DNA from: Wyeomyia smithii
Lineage: Eukaryota > Arthropoda > Insecta > Diptera > Culicidae
Assembly: GCF_029784165.1 (NCBI RefSeq)
Contig: NC_073694.1
Span: 36,995,006-37,059,005 of the forward strand
Length of the DNA: 64,000 nucleotides
Direction of reading: 5' to 3'
A program made the position numbers and the translations under genes. The number at the start of each line of letters is the position of its first letter. Position 1 is the first letter of the stretch. The notes under the pieces were generated by a model. The model did no database searches, had not been told where the DNA came from, and saw only the letters and a program-made list of their open reading frames with translations. Of the stretch, positions 22,289-33,889 are shown one piece after another.

Positions 22289-23730
22289 TCACATAAAAAC
22301 GCGACGCGCTAATGGACACAACACTTATTGTTCTTACAAACGTAAAAGGACAACAAAAATTACCTTTTAAGTCGACCGGTTTCGGTCCCTGCGTGGACCA
22401 TCTACTGGACAATACCCAACTGCTGAAAAGTCACTTATGAACAAAGATGATGCCCCAATAACTTTTTCCTTATTCCAATTGACGAAACAGAAGATAATTT
22501 AACACCACCCCCCTTTCCGACATGTTGGGGTACTGGGGGTAAGCCCGGCACTGAGGGTAAGACCGTCACCCCTAGGATTGTACTAGAAGACGCTAATTAA
22601 CTGTGTTTTGGAATATGTGAAGTGTTGGTATTTAATATTTTAGACATTTCAGGACACATGGAAGCCACCGTGAAACGTCAAACGTCAAAATAATAGACAA
22701 AACATACGCTACTGCAGCTGATGCGTAAATGGATGTAATTTTTCGTGAGTGGAACTTAAGCTTTTATTCATTTGGAAAGACTAAAATAATTTTTCGTTGC
22801 TCTACAATGTATTGCCTGTATTGTTAGCAATCACAGGAATTCGATCTAATGTAAATTGAAGCGATAAATTTGTAGGAATAATCTTATTAAACAAATGTGT
22901 GCTGTCGGAGTAACACTGTCACCCAGTAAGTGGGGTAAGCCCGACATGGTCTGAGGCTAGTTGGACTTTACTGACACATATTTCTCATCTATTACCGATG
23001 TCTTGCTGATAAATAAATTAATTAATTGACTTAGAATCATGCAATCAAGCTCTTCTGTGATATATGAATGATTCCAAGGGTTTTTAGAGTTGTCAAATGT
23101 ACTGAATCAAGTCACAAAACTGACGGCTTTCCCGGTGCTATTAGAAATATGCTCCGGTGTGGTCAATGTGATCCTGACTTCGATGAAACTAGTTAATAAT
23201 ATAATTTTAAGTGCCACATGGGGCTTGCCGAGTATCAAATCTTTCATTGTTTATACATAATGTTCACTGGAACTTGTTCCGGCAATCTCCCCAGAACCAG
23301 CTAACCGACAACAACCAAATTCAACAGTAACATACAGAAATGTGAGATCTCTCATTCGGTGGTTTCCGAATTCAAATTGGTTCAGTTAATTCGGGTAAAT
23401 TCATGAACAAACTTAGGTGCCGGTGTTACCTCCAAGGGGTGCCGGTTTTACCCGCACTGATTGCTAAACGTCGTTTTTACCTTAGTTTCAAAACTTCACT
23501 ATTCCTTGTAAATTAACAGTTTGAAAGTACTGAAAACCTTCATATCTTGTAGAAAACAATACGGGGAATGATTTTGTGAAAGAAATATAGCAATATTCGC
23601 CATCAAGTGCTACTAAAGAATCATTTCCCTTAGGGGGCCGGGCTTACCCCCAGTACCCCTACTGTACCAGTAGTCGCGTTTTTATGTGAGTAATACAGTT
23701 CTTACGTTAGCACTAAATCGAAAAATGAGT
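22289..23730. mobile_element. Third-level insert flanked by an 11-bp direct repeat
   Basis: GATGAGCATAC occurs at 22,278-22,288 and again at 23,731-23,741, in the arms of the enclosing element. Immediately inside on the left is TCACATAAAAACGCGAC; its inverse lies at 23,673-23,690, about 40 bp short of the right repeat. The core 22,527-23,659 has inverted ends GGGGTACTGGGGGTAAGCCC and GGGCTTACCCCCAGTACCCC. It also holds internal repeats of GGTAAGCCCGGC-like and GTGCCGGTxTTACC phrases. Nearly symmetric, no transposase. The exact right boundary is uncertain. Confidence 0.6.
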
Positions 23731-23805
23731 GATGAGCATACCTTACTGCAAAAGTTACTTTTGGAACAAATGTTTCATAAGCACAAATTTGTTCGTGATA
23801 ATTCT

Positions 23806-23963
23806 CTACACACTTAAAATTTATTGCCGGGTCTCGGTAATTTTTGGCGAAAACGGCAACACTGAGTGTACGACAGCTGTCATTAATTTTTCAACCGAGC
23901 ACTCAGTGGTGCCGTTTTCGGCAAAAATTACCGAGACCCGGCAATAAATTTTAAGTGTGTAGA
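23806..23963. mobile_element. 158-bp near-perfect palindromic MITE
   Basis: CTACACACTTAAAATTTATT at the left is exactly inverted at the right end. The arms pair almost without mismatch for about 65 bp (ATTGCCGGGTCTCGGTAATT, GCCGTTTTCGGC), with the short CGACAGCTGTC near the loop. Flanks AATTCT and AATTCC suggest a ~6-bp target duplication with one change. Near-identity of the arms implies a recent insertion, or conversion between arms. Nested in the 22,056-24,472 element. Confidence 0.85.
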
Positions 23964-24389
23964 ATTCCTTTCCTTAGAACACAAGTGCAAGTCAGTTTTT
24001 TTACTATAAAATGGAATTCGAGTTATTGTATAAGCCACAGGAGCATTCTGGAGAACAAGCTCAAGGGGATCTAGATTAAATTTTTGGAATGCCAAAAAAT
24101 TCTGCCTATTGCTATGCGCAACTTCGGTTCTCCTTTTCCAACCAGATGATCAGATGAGATTTTAAAAACATTTTTATTACATACAAGCAGAATCACTTTT
24201 TCTTGCATATTCACAAAATTCTCAAGTATGACTGTTTTATGAATTTTGAACCTATTATTGTAAATAACACTCAAAAGTAATTATTTTCGTTTGTTTTTAT
24301 GAGCAAAAAACATATCTATATGACAATCTATGTATCAATAAGTGAGCGATTAGCGAAAGTTCCACCAGTATGGATTTAGCGTTTAGCGT

Positions 24390-25100
24390 TTAGTGATTAT
24401 CGAGCTAAATTTTCCAGTTAGCGAATAAGCGATTAGCGTCGCTAAATTTTCAGTAAGCGGTGCCCACCTCTGGGAATTAGTGATTTCACGTTCGATTGTT
24501 AAAATGGCAAGGTTTGTTAATCTCAAGTTACTTATCGTTGACCTCAAATAGTTCTCGATCAATTTTAGAGAAACTTCTTTCGCAAGCTGCAATACTAATT
24601 CCCATCGTTAAAAACAATCTGAGAGCGATTTTTATGTTTGGTGCCGAATCGATCAATTTATACCCTGAATAAAATTCAAAGTTCTATTGCTCCACCTAGA
24701 TGAATATTGTTGAATTTTGTTGAAATCGAAACGTAGTCATGGAGCCGTTTTCGTTTAGTAATGAATTCGTCTCTATCCAGCTCCGCAACAGGATCCAAAA
24801 GAATGTCGAGGGTTAAAAAGCGTATTCCTCGGCGAGTTCATTAATCTGTTGAGATCTTGTGGCAATTTCCTGGATAATCCTGTCAATTGATGATATCATT
24901 TCTCGTCTTAATTCTTTCTTATAGCTTAGTCCAGCGCCTGCGCTTCTTCACCTAGCATTCCCTTCTTTCGATGAACACGTTTTTGTGGGTCTGGTTCAAT
25001 TTCTAGTACAGTACACTTTTTTCTTTTTTCTGCGTACTTTAGAGCTTATTTCACATTTTTTCTCGCTTATCGGTCAAAAACTTATATAATGCCATCAACT
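24390..25100 (-). pseudogene. hAT transposase C-terminal remnant
   Basis: The minus strand encodes the end of a hAT transposase: CERSFSK in one frame, then KLIENYLRSTISNLRLTNLA with ILTIEREI in another. This is the conserved C-terminal dimerisation region of hAT transposases. Upstream, YKKELRREMISSIDRIIQEI followed by INELAEEYAF matches the helical segment that normally precedes it. The two frames need a frameshift to join, and the N-terminal zinc finger and catalytic core are not recognisable. The nested element at 22,056-24,472 cut the gene just after EREI. Confidence 0.8.
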
Positions 25101-25304
25101 TGTTAGCACACTCCTGTATATTCAGACTCTTTTGCGCAAGTATTTCTGAGTATCGTTGATTTCAATTAGAATTGAAGCCCATAAACCAAGAAGATGGACA
25201 TGTTGACCGGTTCGGTGTTCGCAAGATTTTGGGGCCCCTTTGGGTGGTGGGCCTGGTGCGGACCGCACTAACCGCACCCCCCTAGCTACGCTACTGCGTG
25301 GAGA

Positions 25305-26658
25305 TGATCACAGAATATTGATTCCTCATCCAATGCGAACAATTGTACAAATGAAGCAAGCAAGGAAGTCATGAAATAAAAAAAACACAAGTTTATTGTA
25401 ATAAATATTCATAATAAATCCCTAAAGAACAATAATTGCGTTTTAATAAGGGTAAATGCATGCGAAGAAAAGCGACTCAACGAAGCATGAAAAGTACAAA
25501 ACATGAGGATTAACGTCGACACAAATGTTTCAATTAAACCAGCATCAGCAAACAGGCACCATAGTTTTTTTTATTTGTATGAATGAAATATTAACATAAA
25601 TGGTAAACACATGGTATTTAGACCATTCTGACTCGAAGCTCAATTTTGAAAACGATGAACATGTTTTAGAAGATGAAATCTTTAAAATATTGTATCTCAA
25701 GGCCATTTGAATCTAATGAATATACTTAGTTCTTCAGATGTTTAACATAATGTAACAATAAAATGAATACGAGAGGAATTTTGAGTAAATAGTGAACAGA
25801 TTACAGCAATTTACAAACCCAGAGTAACTCATGTCAGAATACAACCTTGTACCGTGTATTTGTGTAATCATTGACTTTCATCATTATTGAGTATTCGCGA
25901 TCTCATAACCATTAATTCCGCGAATAAGTATTTTCACAAACAACTTTCAATAGTCGGTAGCATCACATACAGTGCAAAAAAAAGTGCAAAGCTCCCACAG
26001 CTAATTGCAAATGTCACTCGCCTTCGCCGGTGTTTATATTGTCCGCCCATATTTTTGAAAACAATCATCAATCGAAAACACACGGAGCATCAAAAAAAGC
26101 CCGATCGCGGCAGGATTGATCAAACACTAAACTACACTCTTTATCATTCGCGGTTGCTGCTGCTGTTACTGTGTTTACTCTGCAATTGAATATTTATTTG
26201 GATATTTCGGGGGGATTGTAATTGCAACCTTCACGCTTCGTTGTTTGAATTTGGTTTTGCAAAATACCCCAAGCCAAAAAACACGCGTCGAGCGGTTCGA
26301 CTAATTAAACATCAGCTGTGTTGGGGTGGTGCTAATATAAATAGAATATGTGTAGGGCACTTGAAATATTTGTTGGGCAAATACAACCAGTCCCCTTGAA
26401 GTACTGGATTTTCTCGGTGATCACTGCACAATCGTACTGATCTTTGCGCAGGTGATCACGCCATGGTACGTAGCTGAACCTAGATGTCCCCAGCGGAGAC
26501 CATCTAAAACTTGCGCGATCACCAATAATAATTTGGCGGTTTCGTGGTTTCTTCCCGGTACGTTCCATGGCCATGTTTCAACATTTTAATAAATCTCTCC
26601 CAAGGTCTAACAGCGCACGGCCTAGCGTGCGCTCTCTCGTGGAATTTGTTTTTCCTTC

Positions 26659-26660
<2 letters not shown>
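25305..26660. other. Unassigned, apparently single-copy sequence
   Basis: No transposon signature or protein family recognised. The longest plus-strand frame (25,887-26,189, 100 codons) has no motif or recognisable context. Confidence 0.35.

Positions 26661-26664
<4 letters not shown>

Positions 26665-26694
<30 letters not shown>
26665..26694 (+). repeat. (TC)15 microsatellite
   Basis: Perfect dinucleotide run of about 30 bp at the edge of a more GC-rich region. TC/GA tracts like this are common near insect promoters, but position alone does not show function. Confidence 0.95.
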
Positions 26695-26696
<2 letters not shown>

Positions 26697-27960
26697 GCTT
26701 TACCGCTCGCTACGCGTTACTCAGCGTGAAATTTCCTAACTCGTCGTACCTGACCGGTAAATATGCACAGCCATTATTCGCATCGGCTGCGCTACAGCAT
26801 CCATTCATCGATCTGATTGTTAATTACAGGTAATTCATGTAAGCTTTTGAAATTTCAATAAAAGATCTATTGCATAACATAATTCCTAACATCAATTTTA
26901 ACGCTTATTACCTTCAACTCAGCTTGAAACGGTCGCCAGCCTTTCCATATCCACTTCAGCGTAGAACTCCACTTCAATGCCGAACATTAGCCGAAAATAA
27001 CGCCTGATGTCTTATCACTTTGTTGGTACAATTTGGCACTACGACGTCTATCTGCTGTTCGTTTGTTGACCGAGTTATTTGATTATCGACCACCGATAAG
27101 TGTCACACACCAACATCACCGTCGTCGCCGTCTGGCGGCTGGGACCATTGCGTTTGAAACGGTTTTCCCGATAGTAGAAACCGGTATATTTAGCCCGAAA
27201 CACACGTCGATCCGATCGCCGCTTCCCGTTAAGCGCACTGGATGTCAAGAAGCGACTACTGTTTCCGATTCCACTCCACCCCGTCACTACTAGACAGTTC
27301 AATTTCGTGTCTCGCCAGCTTAGAGTCCAGGTTGAGCCGCTTCACTTCCTTCAATTCAGCTCAATTATTCACTTATTTTCACTCTCCAAATAGCTACAAC
27401 GAGGCACGAACATTCCAAGATCAACGCGAGCGTTCATCCGTTCGAGTGATATCTGCTTAGCACATTGCGGCTGCGGCTCAAGATCAAGAGGCACTGACTG
27501 CTGCGGACGTAAGCTCATGCGAGCAGCAGCATCTTTCCCACTTACTAATCTTCGCGCGTGTGTGTGTGCTGGTGTATGTGGCACCGCGTGAGTTTGTATT
27601 TCTACGCAAACCCGCGCGCCTCGTGAAACTGCTCGCGTCGTGAGCAAGAAACACCACAAAGTGAGAAAAAGACCGAAACTTTACAACAGAGAGCCAGCCG
27701 TGTGGGTCGGCCACCAAGAAGAGATCGCGCCGTGCGTGTTCACAAACCGGTTTCTTAAGTTGTACTGACTCATATGGCTGTGTGGTTGCCTGACTTGCTG
27801 GCCGGCCGGCTCTGGTGGAACTGTGATGTGTATAGATTAGAGGGACCACGTTCGCTCGCAGGTTAGTGTCGCGAGCGGGGGGTGTGCCGATGGAAACCAT
27901 TCCTGGGCGGTATCAATTATTAGAATTTGAATATTATCCCATGATTGAATAAACATAAAG
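26695..27960. other. GC-richer, repeat-poor island; possible promoter or 5' region
   Basis: Compared with the rest of the window this block is GC-rich and free of transposon signatures. It contains GTGTGTGTGTG near 27,556 and GCCGGCCGGC near 27,800. Frames up to ~138 codons exist on the minus strand, but they are low in hydrophobic structure and lack motifs. A promoter or 5'-UTR exon is plausible but I cannot locate a start site. Confidence 0.25.
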
Positions 27961-28184
27961 TCTTTTTTTTGGATGATTCATAGCCAATGATGATTTAAAT
28001 AGATTTGAAGCGATTATCATCGATTCATCAGAATAAATTTGTAAACTGTTATTGAGCCCAAATACTGTTTTCAGTAGATCTGTAGTATACAACATTTAAA
28101 ACATTCACATTGATATAATATAAAACAATGCTTTTTTTTATTTATTATAATTTAAAAATTTCATTAGGATATATTTTTAGTTTT
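27961..28184. other. Unassigned AT-rich spacer
   Basis: Nothing recognised. Confidence 0.35.
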
Positions 28185-28690
28185 GGTCAGTCACATTTAT
28201 GATGCGGGACCACGTCTTTGTTTTCTATAGTGAAATGCATTCTCTAAAAAAGGAAATGAAACTGGCAAATATTGCGTCAGATTTCAAACGATAATAACAG
28301 CATAACCGCATGATGGATAACAATATCCAATATGTTGCTGGATAGATAAAATGTTGGAGAATTTTGTAATACGCTAGTTATTATTATTATTCCATTACTC
28401 AGCGGTAAAATTGATAAAAAGTTCCAATGACAAATTTACGCGAAAAATGAACCAATCACATGCGAGCATTCCTAGCACAGACGACATGAATAGACACCAA
28501 CCATTCCCTGTGGTATTCTCTGTATCAATGCCAAAAAAAATTGACAGAGTCTTCCCGTCCCAATAGGTCAATTTATGTTTGCTTTATAAACTTAGACTAA
28601 TATGGTATCTCGGAGGTAAAGGTTTTCAGAAAAGTTTGAAACAACTTAACAAACTTGCTACCAGAACAGGAATTTTTCGTTCCTGCTTCT
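28185..28690 (-). repeat. Dispersed repeat, copy B
   Basis: Reverse-complement relative of 785-1340 (see GGTCAATTTATGTTTGCTT at about 28,565 and TGGATAGATAAAATGTTGG at about 28,339). It lacks the 56-bp insert of copy A. Class unknown. Confidence 0.8.
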
Positions 28691-29650
28691 AATGTAATTA
28701 GTGAAAATTTTAAAAGTAGGTGTAACGGCCAATTATAGATAGTCGCGGTCTCGTAGCATGTGCCAATCATGTAACAGTATTTGTTATTACTTGACTGGAG
28801 ATTGTCATTGATTTGTTATAAACAATTTTGTTACCAGAAGAAGTATTTTTTTCGTTATTGCTTTCAAAGCGACAACTAAAAAATTCCCGTGTACACTTCG
28901 ACAAAAATTGTTACAATTTTCTATTGTTACCCAATCTACTAAAAACCCCTTCTTGAAAAAAGTGAAGAGTTCTGTTGAAAATCACTATTTTCGGTCTAGT
29001 TTCACAGCTGCCAGCCGACCTCGAGCTCCTTTCTGTAGCTGCAATGGGCGTTGTAGTATGATTTTAAGAGCTTTTTATATTAGTACAACTAAACGGATTT
29101 CACTATTTGGATCGACAAATAACATGTTGCCTAAGCTAGTGGTGTAATAATTCTTTTATTTATATATAGTACACTAAAGGATTCAATTGAGAATCGTCGA
29201 AAATCAACCTGTCATTTTGTTTTGGTGGCCGTTACGCGCAGATATAACACCGCGATGTGTTGTTCCGGGCTGTTTAAATTACACCGCATACTGTGGCGAT
29301 AATAGCTATTTTTTATATAAACTAGGCACTAGTTTTTTTAAAATTTACTCCTCACTCTATCTTTCACGAAAAAACGGAATCATTCGAACAGTTCATAATA
29401 AGCTTGAGCATGACGACCGAACTTTTCGTAGTTGCTCCTTCGTGATCGATCTAAGCTAGTGGAGTTGCACAAGGGACCACGTATATGGCTACTTAGGATT
29501 AGTTTGCCATCTTCAGTGTAAAACAATTCCGTAACTGCCACTTTATATGGATCGATAACGGCTCCCGCCACGTCCTCACGATCGTTAGGGTAGGGGAGGA
29601 TATTGCAAGGAAGGAGGTGTAACAGTCGTTGTTGTTGGAAATCGAGTTTA
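28691..29650. other. Unassigned sequence
   Basis: No element end pairs found. AGGGTAGGGGAGGAT near 29,588 resembles one end of a TA-type MITE but the partner end is absent. Confidence 0.3.
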
Positions 29651-29651
29651 C

Positions 29652-30130
29652 CGCTGCATCTCCACGACTGCGACGGAAAGAAAGGGTTATGTCACCGTTG
29701 AAGGTGGACTGAGTCGGACAGTGTTGTGCGCGAGGTTAACGAACGATGAGTACCTTTCTTGTGAGACCTTGCGGGCTTATGCGAGCGACGCGCGCTAATG
29801 CAATTCACTACTTAAATCATCCAAGTGATTAAACATTTATGTATTACTAATCCCGTGTATCCTTGTACAATGCACTCCGGCAGGCGCAAATTTTGATAGG
29901 TATGCACGCAATTATAGAAGCTGTGGGGGCGATATTTAGCTAAACGGTTAAAGCCACCTCATTACTGCATCTCTGCGACTGTCGTGGAAAGAGACGTTTG
30001 AGTTTCGAACGAACGAACGATGAGTATCTTTCTTGCCAAACACTGTGATTCTCTGCATATGTCGCGAGCGAAAAAGCATCTGTCACTCATAGCATCCAAC
30101 CATATGTCTATTACCAATCCCGAAGCATTA
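29652..30130 (+). repeat. Two degenerate direct copies, ~200 bp each
   Basis: 29,652-29,855 and 29,967-30,130 share, in order, CTGCATCTC...CGACTG, AACGAACGATGAGTA with CTTTCTTG, CGAGCG, and ATTACxAATCCCG. Spacing between matching blocks varies (about 315, then 273 bp), so both copies have had insertions or deletions. No coding motif; origin unknown. Confidence 0.6.
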
Positions 30131-31760
30131 TGCACGACCGCTCTACTGACTCTTGCCGACGCAGACACTCGGAAACACGACATTTCACGCTGATTCTCTC
30201 CTAGTTATCGAGGCGAGTGTTACCTATTAAATAGAATCTTGGCTAAGTTTCATACACTTCAAATTTCAAAGGCTCATCGATCAAGACCATGTCGACCGGA
30301 ATGAACTTGGTGGGAGATCATCCAACAAAACCAGAATCGCTTATGATGATTGGAAAATCATCATCATAACATATGATTTTCATCGTGATTTATAAGAAAT
30401 TCACAACCAGGAGGAATCCAGTTTTGCAAATGTTACAATAATACGATCATAGGCAGTATAGTGATTTCGATCAAACCTGTCGAAAAGCGAGCTTGCGTAA
30501 TAAAAGGTTGAACATTGAATGAAGGGTAGTAATTTTTTTCATACGAATGCATAGCACAGTTTTCAATTCGAACCAAAGTTTGTAAAATACGGTGTTTTAT
30601 TCTCTAGCATCGATGTTTGATGAAAATCAAACTACTGCGTATGTTAAGTGAATTCAAATCAGTTTCAATTTGTTACGAAATTATTCACTAACATCTTCTT
30701 AATTTAAGTAAACAGCCTAGAAAACCCTGATAATGCTATCAACATTTATTTATATTATATAATATACTGTAAACGATGTTGCACTGCGATGATATAACCT
30801 CTTGTTTGTCTTACTTCAGTTTTAAAGTTTAAAACCACGCATGTTTATATCCGTGTTGTATATATCTAACTAATGGTACTCAGTGGTCATAAGCTCCTAC
30901 AAGGAAAATATACCCCGCCTTTTTTCAAATTACATCATTCTCTTAGTTTCGTGTTGTGACGATATATTGTTGTGTTCCATATCTGTATATGTGATATGGG
31001 ATGTACGAAAAATAAATATTTTATTTCGTGTTGACAATCAGCAAAGGCAGGTCAATATGAGTGCATCCGCTGCGGTTCGGAGGATTATGGAATCCATTTG
31101 GTGTTGACTGGCAGCGAGTTTGATGAATAACAGTTTTCGTAATCCTACGTCAAGCCTGCATTTGTGAAAAAAGTCACTAACCCTTATACTTTTTTCACCC
31201 CGTAGAATGTTATTACAAGAACATTAAATTTGCAATCAACATACTTAAATTATTTATTTTCGTTTGTAGTTTTATTTCTAAGATGCATTGGTGTGACTGA
31301 ATTTAATTCTGTGGAAAAAAGGGAAAAGATACAATAACATAAAATTAGACAAAAATTGATTTCACTAAACTCGGCCATGTCCCAAATAGCCCGGAAGAGA
31401 CCAAACGAATAACGTTTCATGCGTCACGGTGCAATTTGACAAAAAAAAAACTCCCCCACGCGACTTTCATACGACGGAACTTGTTTTCACAATTAAAATA
31501 GGTTATTTTATTTTGTGCAATTTTATTTTGGTGCTAGTCATATTTGCGTGTGTTGTTTTTTTTCTTAGGTAATCTTTCCAAGAGGTCAGTTATTCAACAA
31601 CAACAAAACACGTTCGTTCATATGACATACCAATTATTTGGGGAAAATTGGTTGTTTCCCCAAACACTTCTTTTTGGCAGAGGTTTCCGGTGTTTACGAT
31701 AGCGACGCAGCAAATTGACTGAAATCACAAAACTTATATTATTTTATTAGTTTAGGAGTG
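30131..31760. other. Unassigned, with one orphan foldback end
   Basis: 30,422-30,470 (GCAAATGTTACAATAATACG, then ATCATAGGCAGT) resembles one terminus of the foldback at 38,619-39,234, with no partner end nearby. Otherwise nothing recognised. Confidence 0.4.
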
Positions 31761-31764
31761 TTCC

Positions 31765-32211
31765 GGGTATCTGAACGATCGTTTTTTTAAGAATTTAATT
31801 TTCAGTGCAATAAGAAAGGTTTTTCCCGAAAAAAACCATAGCCTGAAATTGCAAAAAAATTGTTTGTTCGACAAAGTTGAACTTCCTGTATCAAAAATCG
31901 ATCGTTCAACGACCGGGGAATTTAATAAAGAACATTTAAAAAAAAAAAGATGATGAAAATCGGTTCAGTAGTTTCACCGCAATCGTAAACACGCCAAAGT
32001 CTTTTTTTTGAGGAACACCATTCTGAGATAAACGTGTGCAAAGTTTCAAGCTTAGCTTGCGCGGCCGTGGCGAGACGCGCTGCGAATCGCTCTAACTTTT
32101 TCCCCATTGCTCAGATCTTTATGATAATTTGTAAAAATGTTCTCAAGATGTTGTACTTTGGGATAATGCAAAAAAAATGATTTTTTTTAAACTAAAAAGG
32201 TATATAACCCC
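31765..32211. mobile_element. Truncated TTAA-type MITE, relative of 15,838-16,576
   Basis: The right end GGTATATAACCCC is followed by TTAA (32,212-32,215), as in the complete copy. Shared internal blocks include GCTCAGATCTTTATGA, the CGATCGTTCAA region and AAAAAACCTTTCTTATTG-like sequence. The opposite end is missing, so this copy is truncated and probably immobile. Confidence 0.75.
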
Positions 32212-32222
32212 TTAAGTATAAA

Positions 32223-32378
32223 GGGGCCATCCAAATACAAAGTGGACAGATTTTTAACGATTTCAACCATCCCCCCTCCCCCCCTTTGGACAACTGCCTA
32301 CATAAATTCTAAAAAAAAAATTATGTACCGTGGACATTAGCCAACCCAAAGTTGTCCACGTGGCATGTGGATGGTCCC
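32223..32378. mobile_element. Second copy of the GGGGCCATCCA MITE
   Basis: Same structure as 19,037-19,201 in the other orientation: GGGGCCATCCA with GTGGACAG at the left, GTCCACGTGGCATGTGG then ATGGTCCC at the right. It is more diverged than the copy in the heptamer array. It lies only 7 bp from the TTAA of the preceding element. Confidence 0.75.
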
Positions 32379-32384
32379 AAATTA

Positions 32385-33887
32385 TGTACCGTGAATTCAT
32401 GGCCACTTTGAAATACTTCCACATACCCCCTATTCCGACTCCACCTCGTTTCTCAAGTGAAACAAGGAAGTTGTCAAATTTTGAGAAAAAATAATCGAGC
32501 CTGAGTTCAATCCATCAACAATCGAAGTGGTCTTATATTTCGATCTGACACTGTACCTATATGAAACTGCTCCTTCTCTTCACAGCATCGTCCAAATCAT
32601 ATTTTGAGCATTCAAATAGAAGTACACCAAACGCAGCATTACCAGACCCCCCGTTCGATCTGATCGGCGTACCGTGTCTTCGTTCATACATTATTCTCAT
32701 ATGTTGTCTCAATTTTTCATCTTTTATAGTGCATATCCATTTATGCCGTGAATGTTTATTTTATTTTCTCATTTTCCGCTTCTTTTTGTTTGTTTCGGTT
32801 ACGAGACATATCTGGCAGATGGATGCAGCGAAGAGCCGACTTAAGTCAAAACGGTACCCAACCGGTTCGCGGAAATGCGTTTGGTGAAAAAGAAGTTGTG
32901 AGAATGAAGGATGTAGAGGGAGAGAGAGAGAGAGCGAGTCTAGAGCGTAGAATGGTTATGCTGCTAAGCAGTTGAGGGTGTTGGAATATGTAGACGAGCA
33001 TGCAGTTTGCAACATATGCCATGTTTATGATCGTACACATGTTTTTCGCCGCTTGAAGTGTCCCGATCGCGTAGATCAATCCTCTGCGTGCTGTGTGTTG
33101 CGTATCTCTTGCGCTTGCCGACTGCAGATGATGAAAGAGAAGAAAGAAACTCAGATCAGAGAAACCGGTCACTGTGTTTTTGGTCTAATTTTCGCTCGTG
33201 CAGACTTTTTTTTGCGCTGCTAGAGGTGTTTAATACACCGTAAGTATTGCCATTACGCGTCTTACGGGTTGTTAACTCTCAGAGTCGAAAAAATGATTGC
33301 GTTAGATTATAATTATTTTTATAACCGAACTGGCCGGCAGATTTATTGAAGCAATCAAATCGGCAATACTAGCTTCATAAAAACGATCTGATCGGCGAAT
33401 GAATAGAAGCAAACAGATACATTTTGAAAGCTTAATTCAATTTTTCCGCAATCTTGTACTAAATATCGAAAATACATAGTTTACTTCATTTTTTTCACTC
33501 TGAAAGAATATCGAGTAAAAGAAACCAGCGGTTTCTGCTTAGACCAAAAAGCATCAATTGCTTCGAGAAACAGATACGCTTCCTCTAACAAGTCGGTCAC
33601 GATCGGTCGACTTGTTTGGCCACTCTCACGTCCACCGTGTTAAGAAGTTTGACCAGAGTTAGTGCAGTTTCCGCATTCGGACGCCAGAAGTTGCCTCAAA
33701 ACAAACCACAACAGCTTATCGTTCGCAACCATTTCGAGCTGCACTCTTTCACACGCAGCACAGCACAAGTGCATATGTTATCCTTGTAGAAGCCACAGCT
33801 CACAGAGGAGGACAACTTTATCAGTTCGAATCGTTGCTCGAACAAGCATTATTCTCACCCGTTTTGTTTCCAAGCATCACATAAAAG
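32385..33887. other. Unassigned, partly GC-richer sequence
   Basis: No transposon ends or protein family found. A (GA)n-like run lies near 32,920-32,936. Frames of 108 codons on each strand overlap one another and lack motifs. Confidence 0.3.
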
Positions 33888-33889
33888 TA

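Larger units (their letters stand above)
22056..24472. mobile_element. Second hAT-type element nested in the first
   Basis: Ends CAGTGGTGGGCA and TGCCCACCTCTG are hAT-like inverted repeats. Flanking 8-mers AAAATTAG (22,048-22,055) and GGAATTAG (24,473-24,480) agree at 6 of 8 positions. Just inside both ends lie many GCTAATCGC / GCGATTAGC variants, a subterminal repeat cluster typical of transposase binding regions. Nothing coding was found; the middle is occupied by further inverted-repeat DNA. Confidence 0.8.
21939..25296 (-). mobile_element. hAT transposon with nested insertions
   Basis: Termini CAGTGGCGTAGCTA and TAGCTACGCTACTG are inverted repeats of the hAT type, with subterminal GGGCCTGGTGCGG near both ends. 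An exact 8-bp target duplication CGTGGAGA lies at 21,931-21,938 and 25,297-25,304. Eight-base duplications and CAG...CTG ends are diagnostic of hAT elements. The minus strand between 24,390 and 25,100 carries remnants of a hAT transposase. Roughly 2.4 kb of the 3.36-kb span is a later insertion (22,056-24,472), so the original element was about 0.94 kb and internally deleted or decayed. Confidence 0.9.

Noticed and set aside
27369..27900. Two overlapping minus-strand frames of 96 and 138 codons as genes
   Set aside because: They overlap in different frames, with Arg/His/Ala-rich composition expected from GC-rich DNA, and contain no motif.
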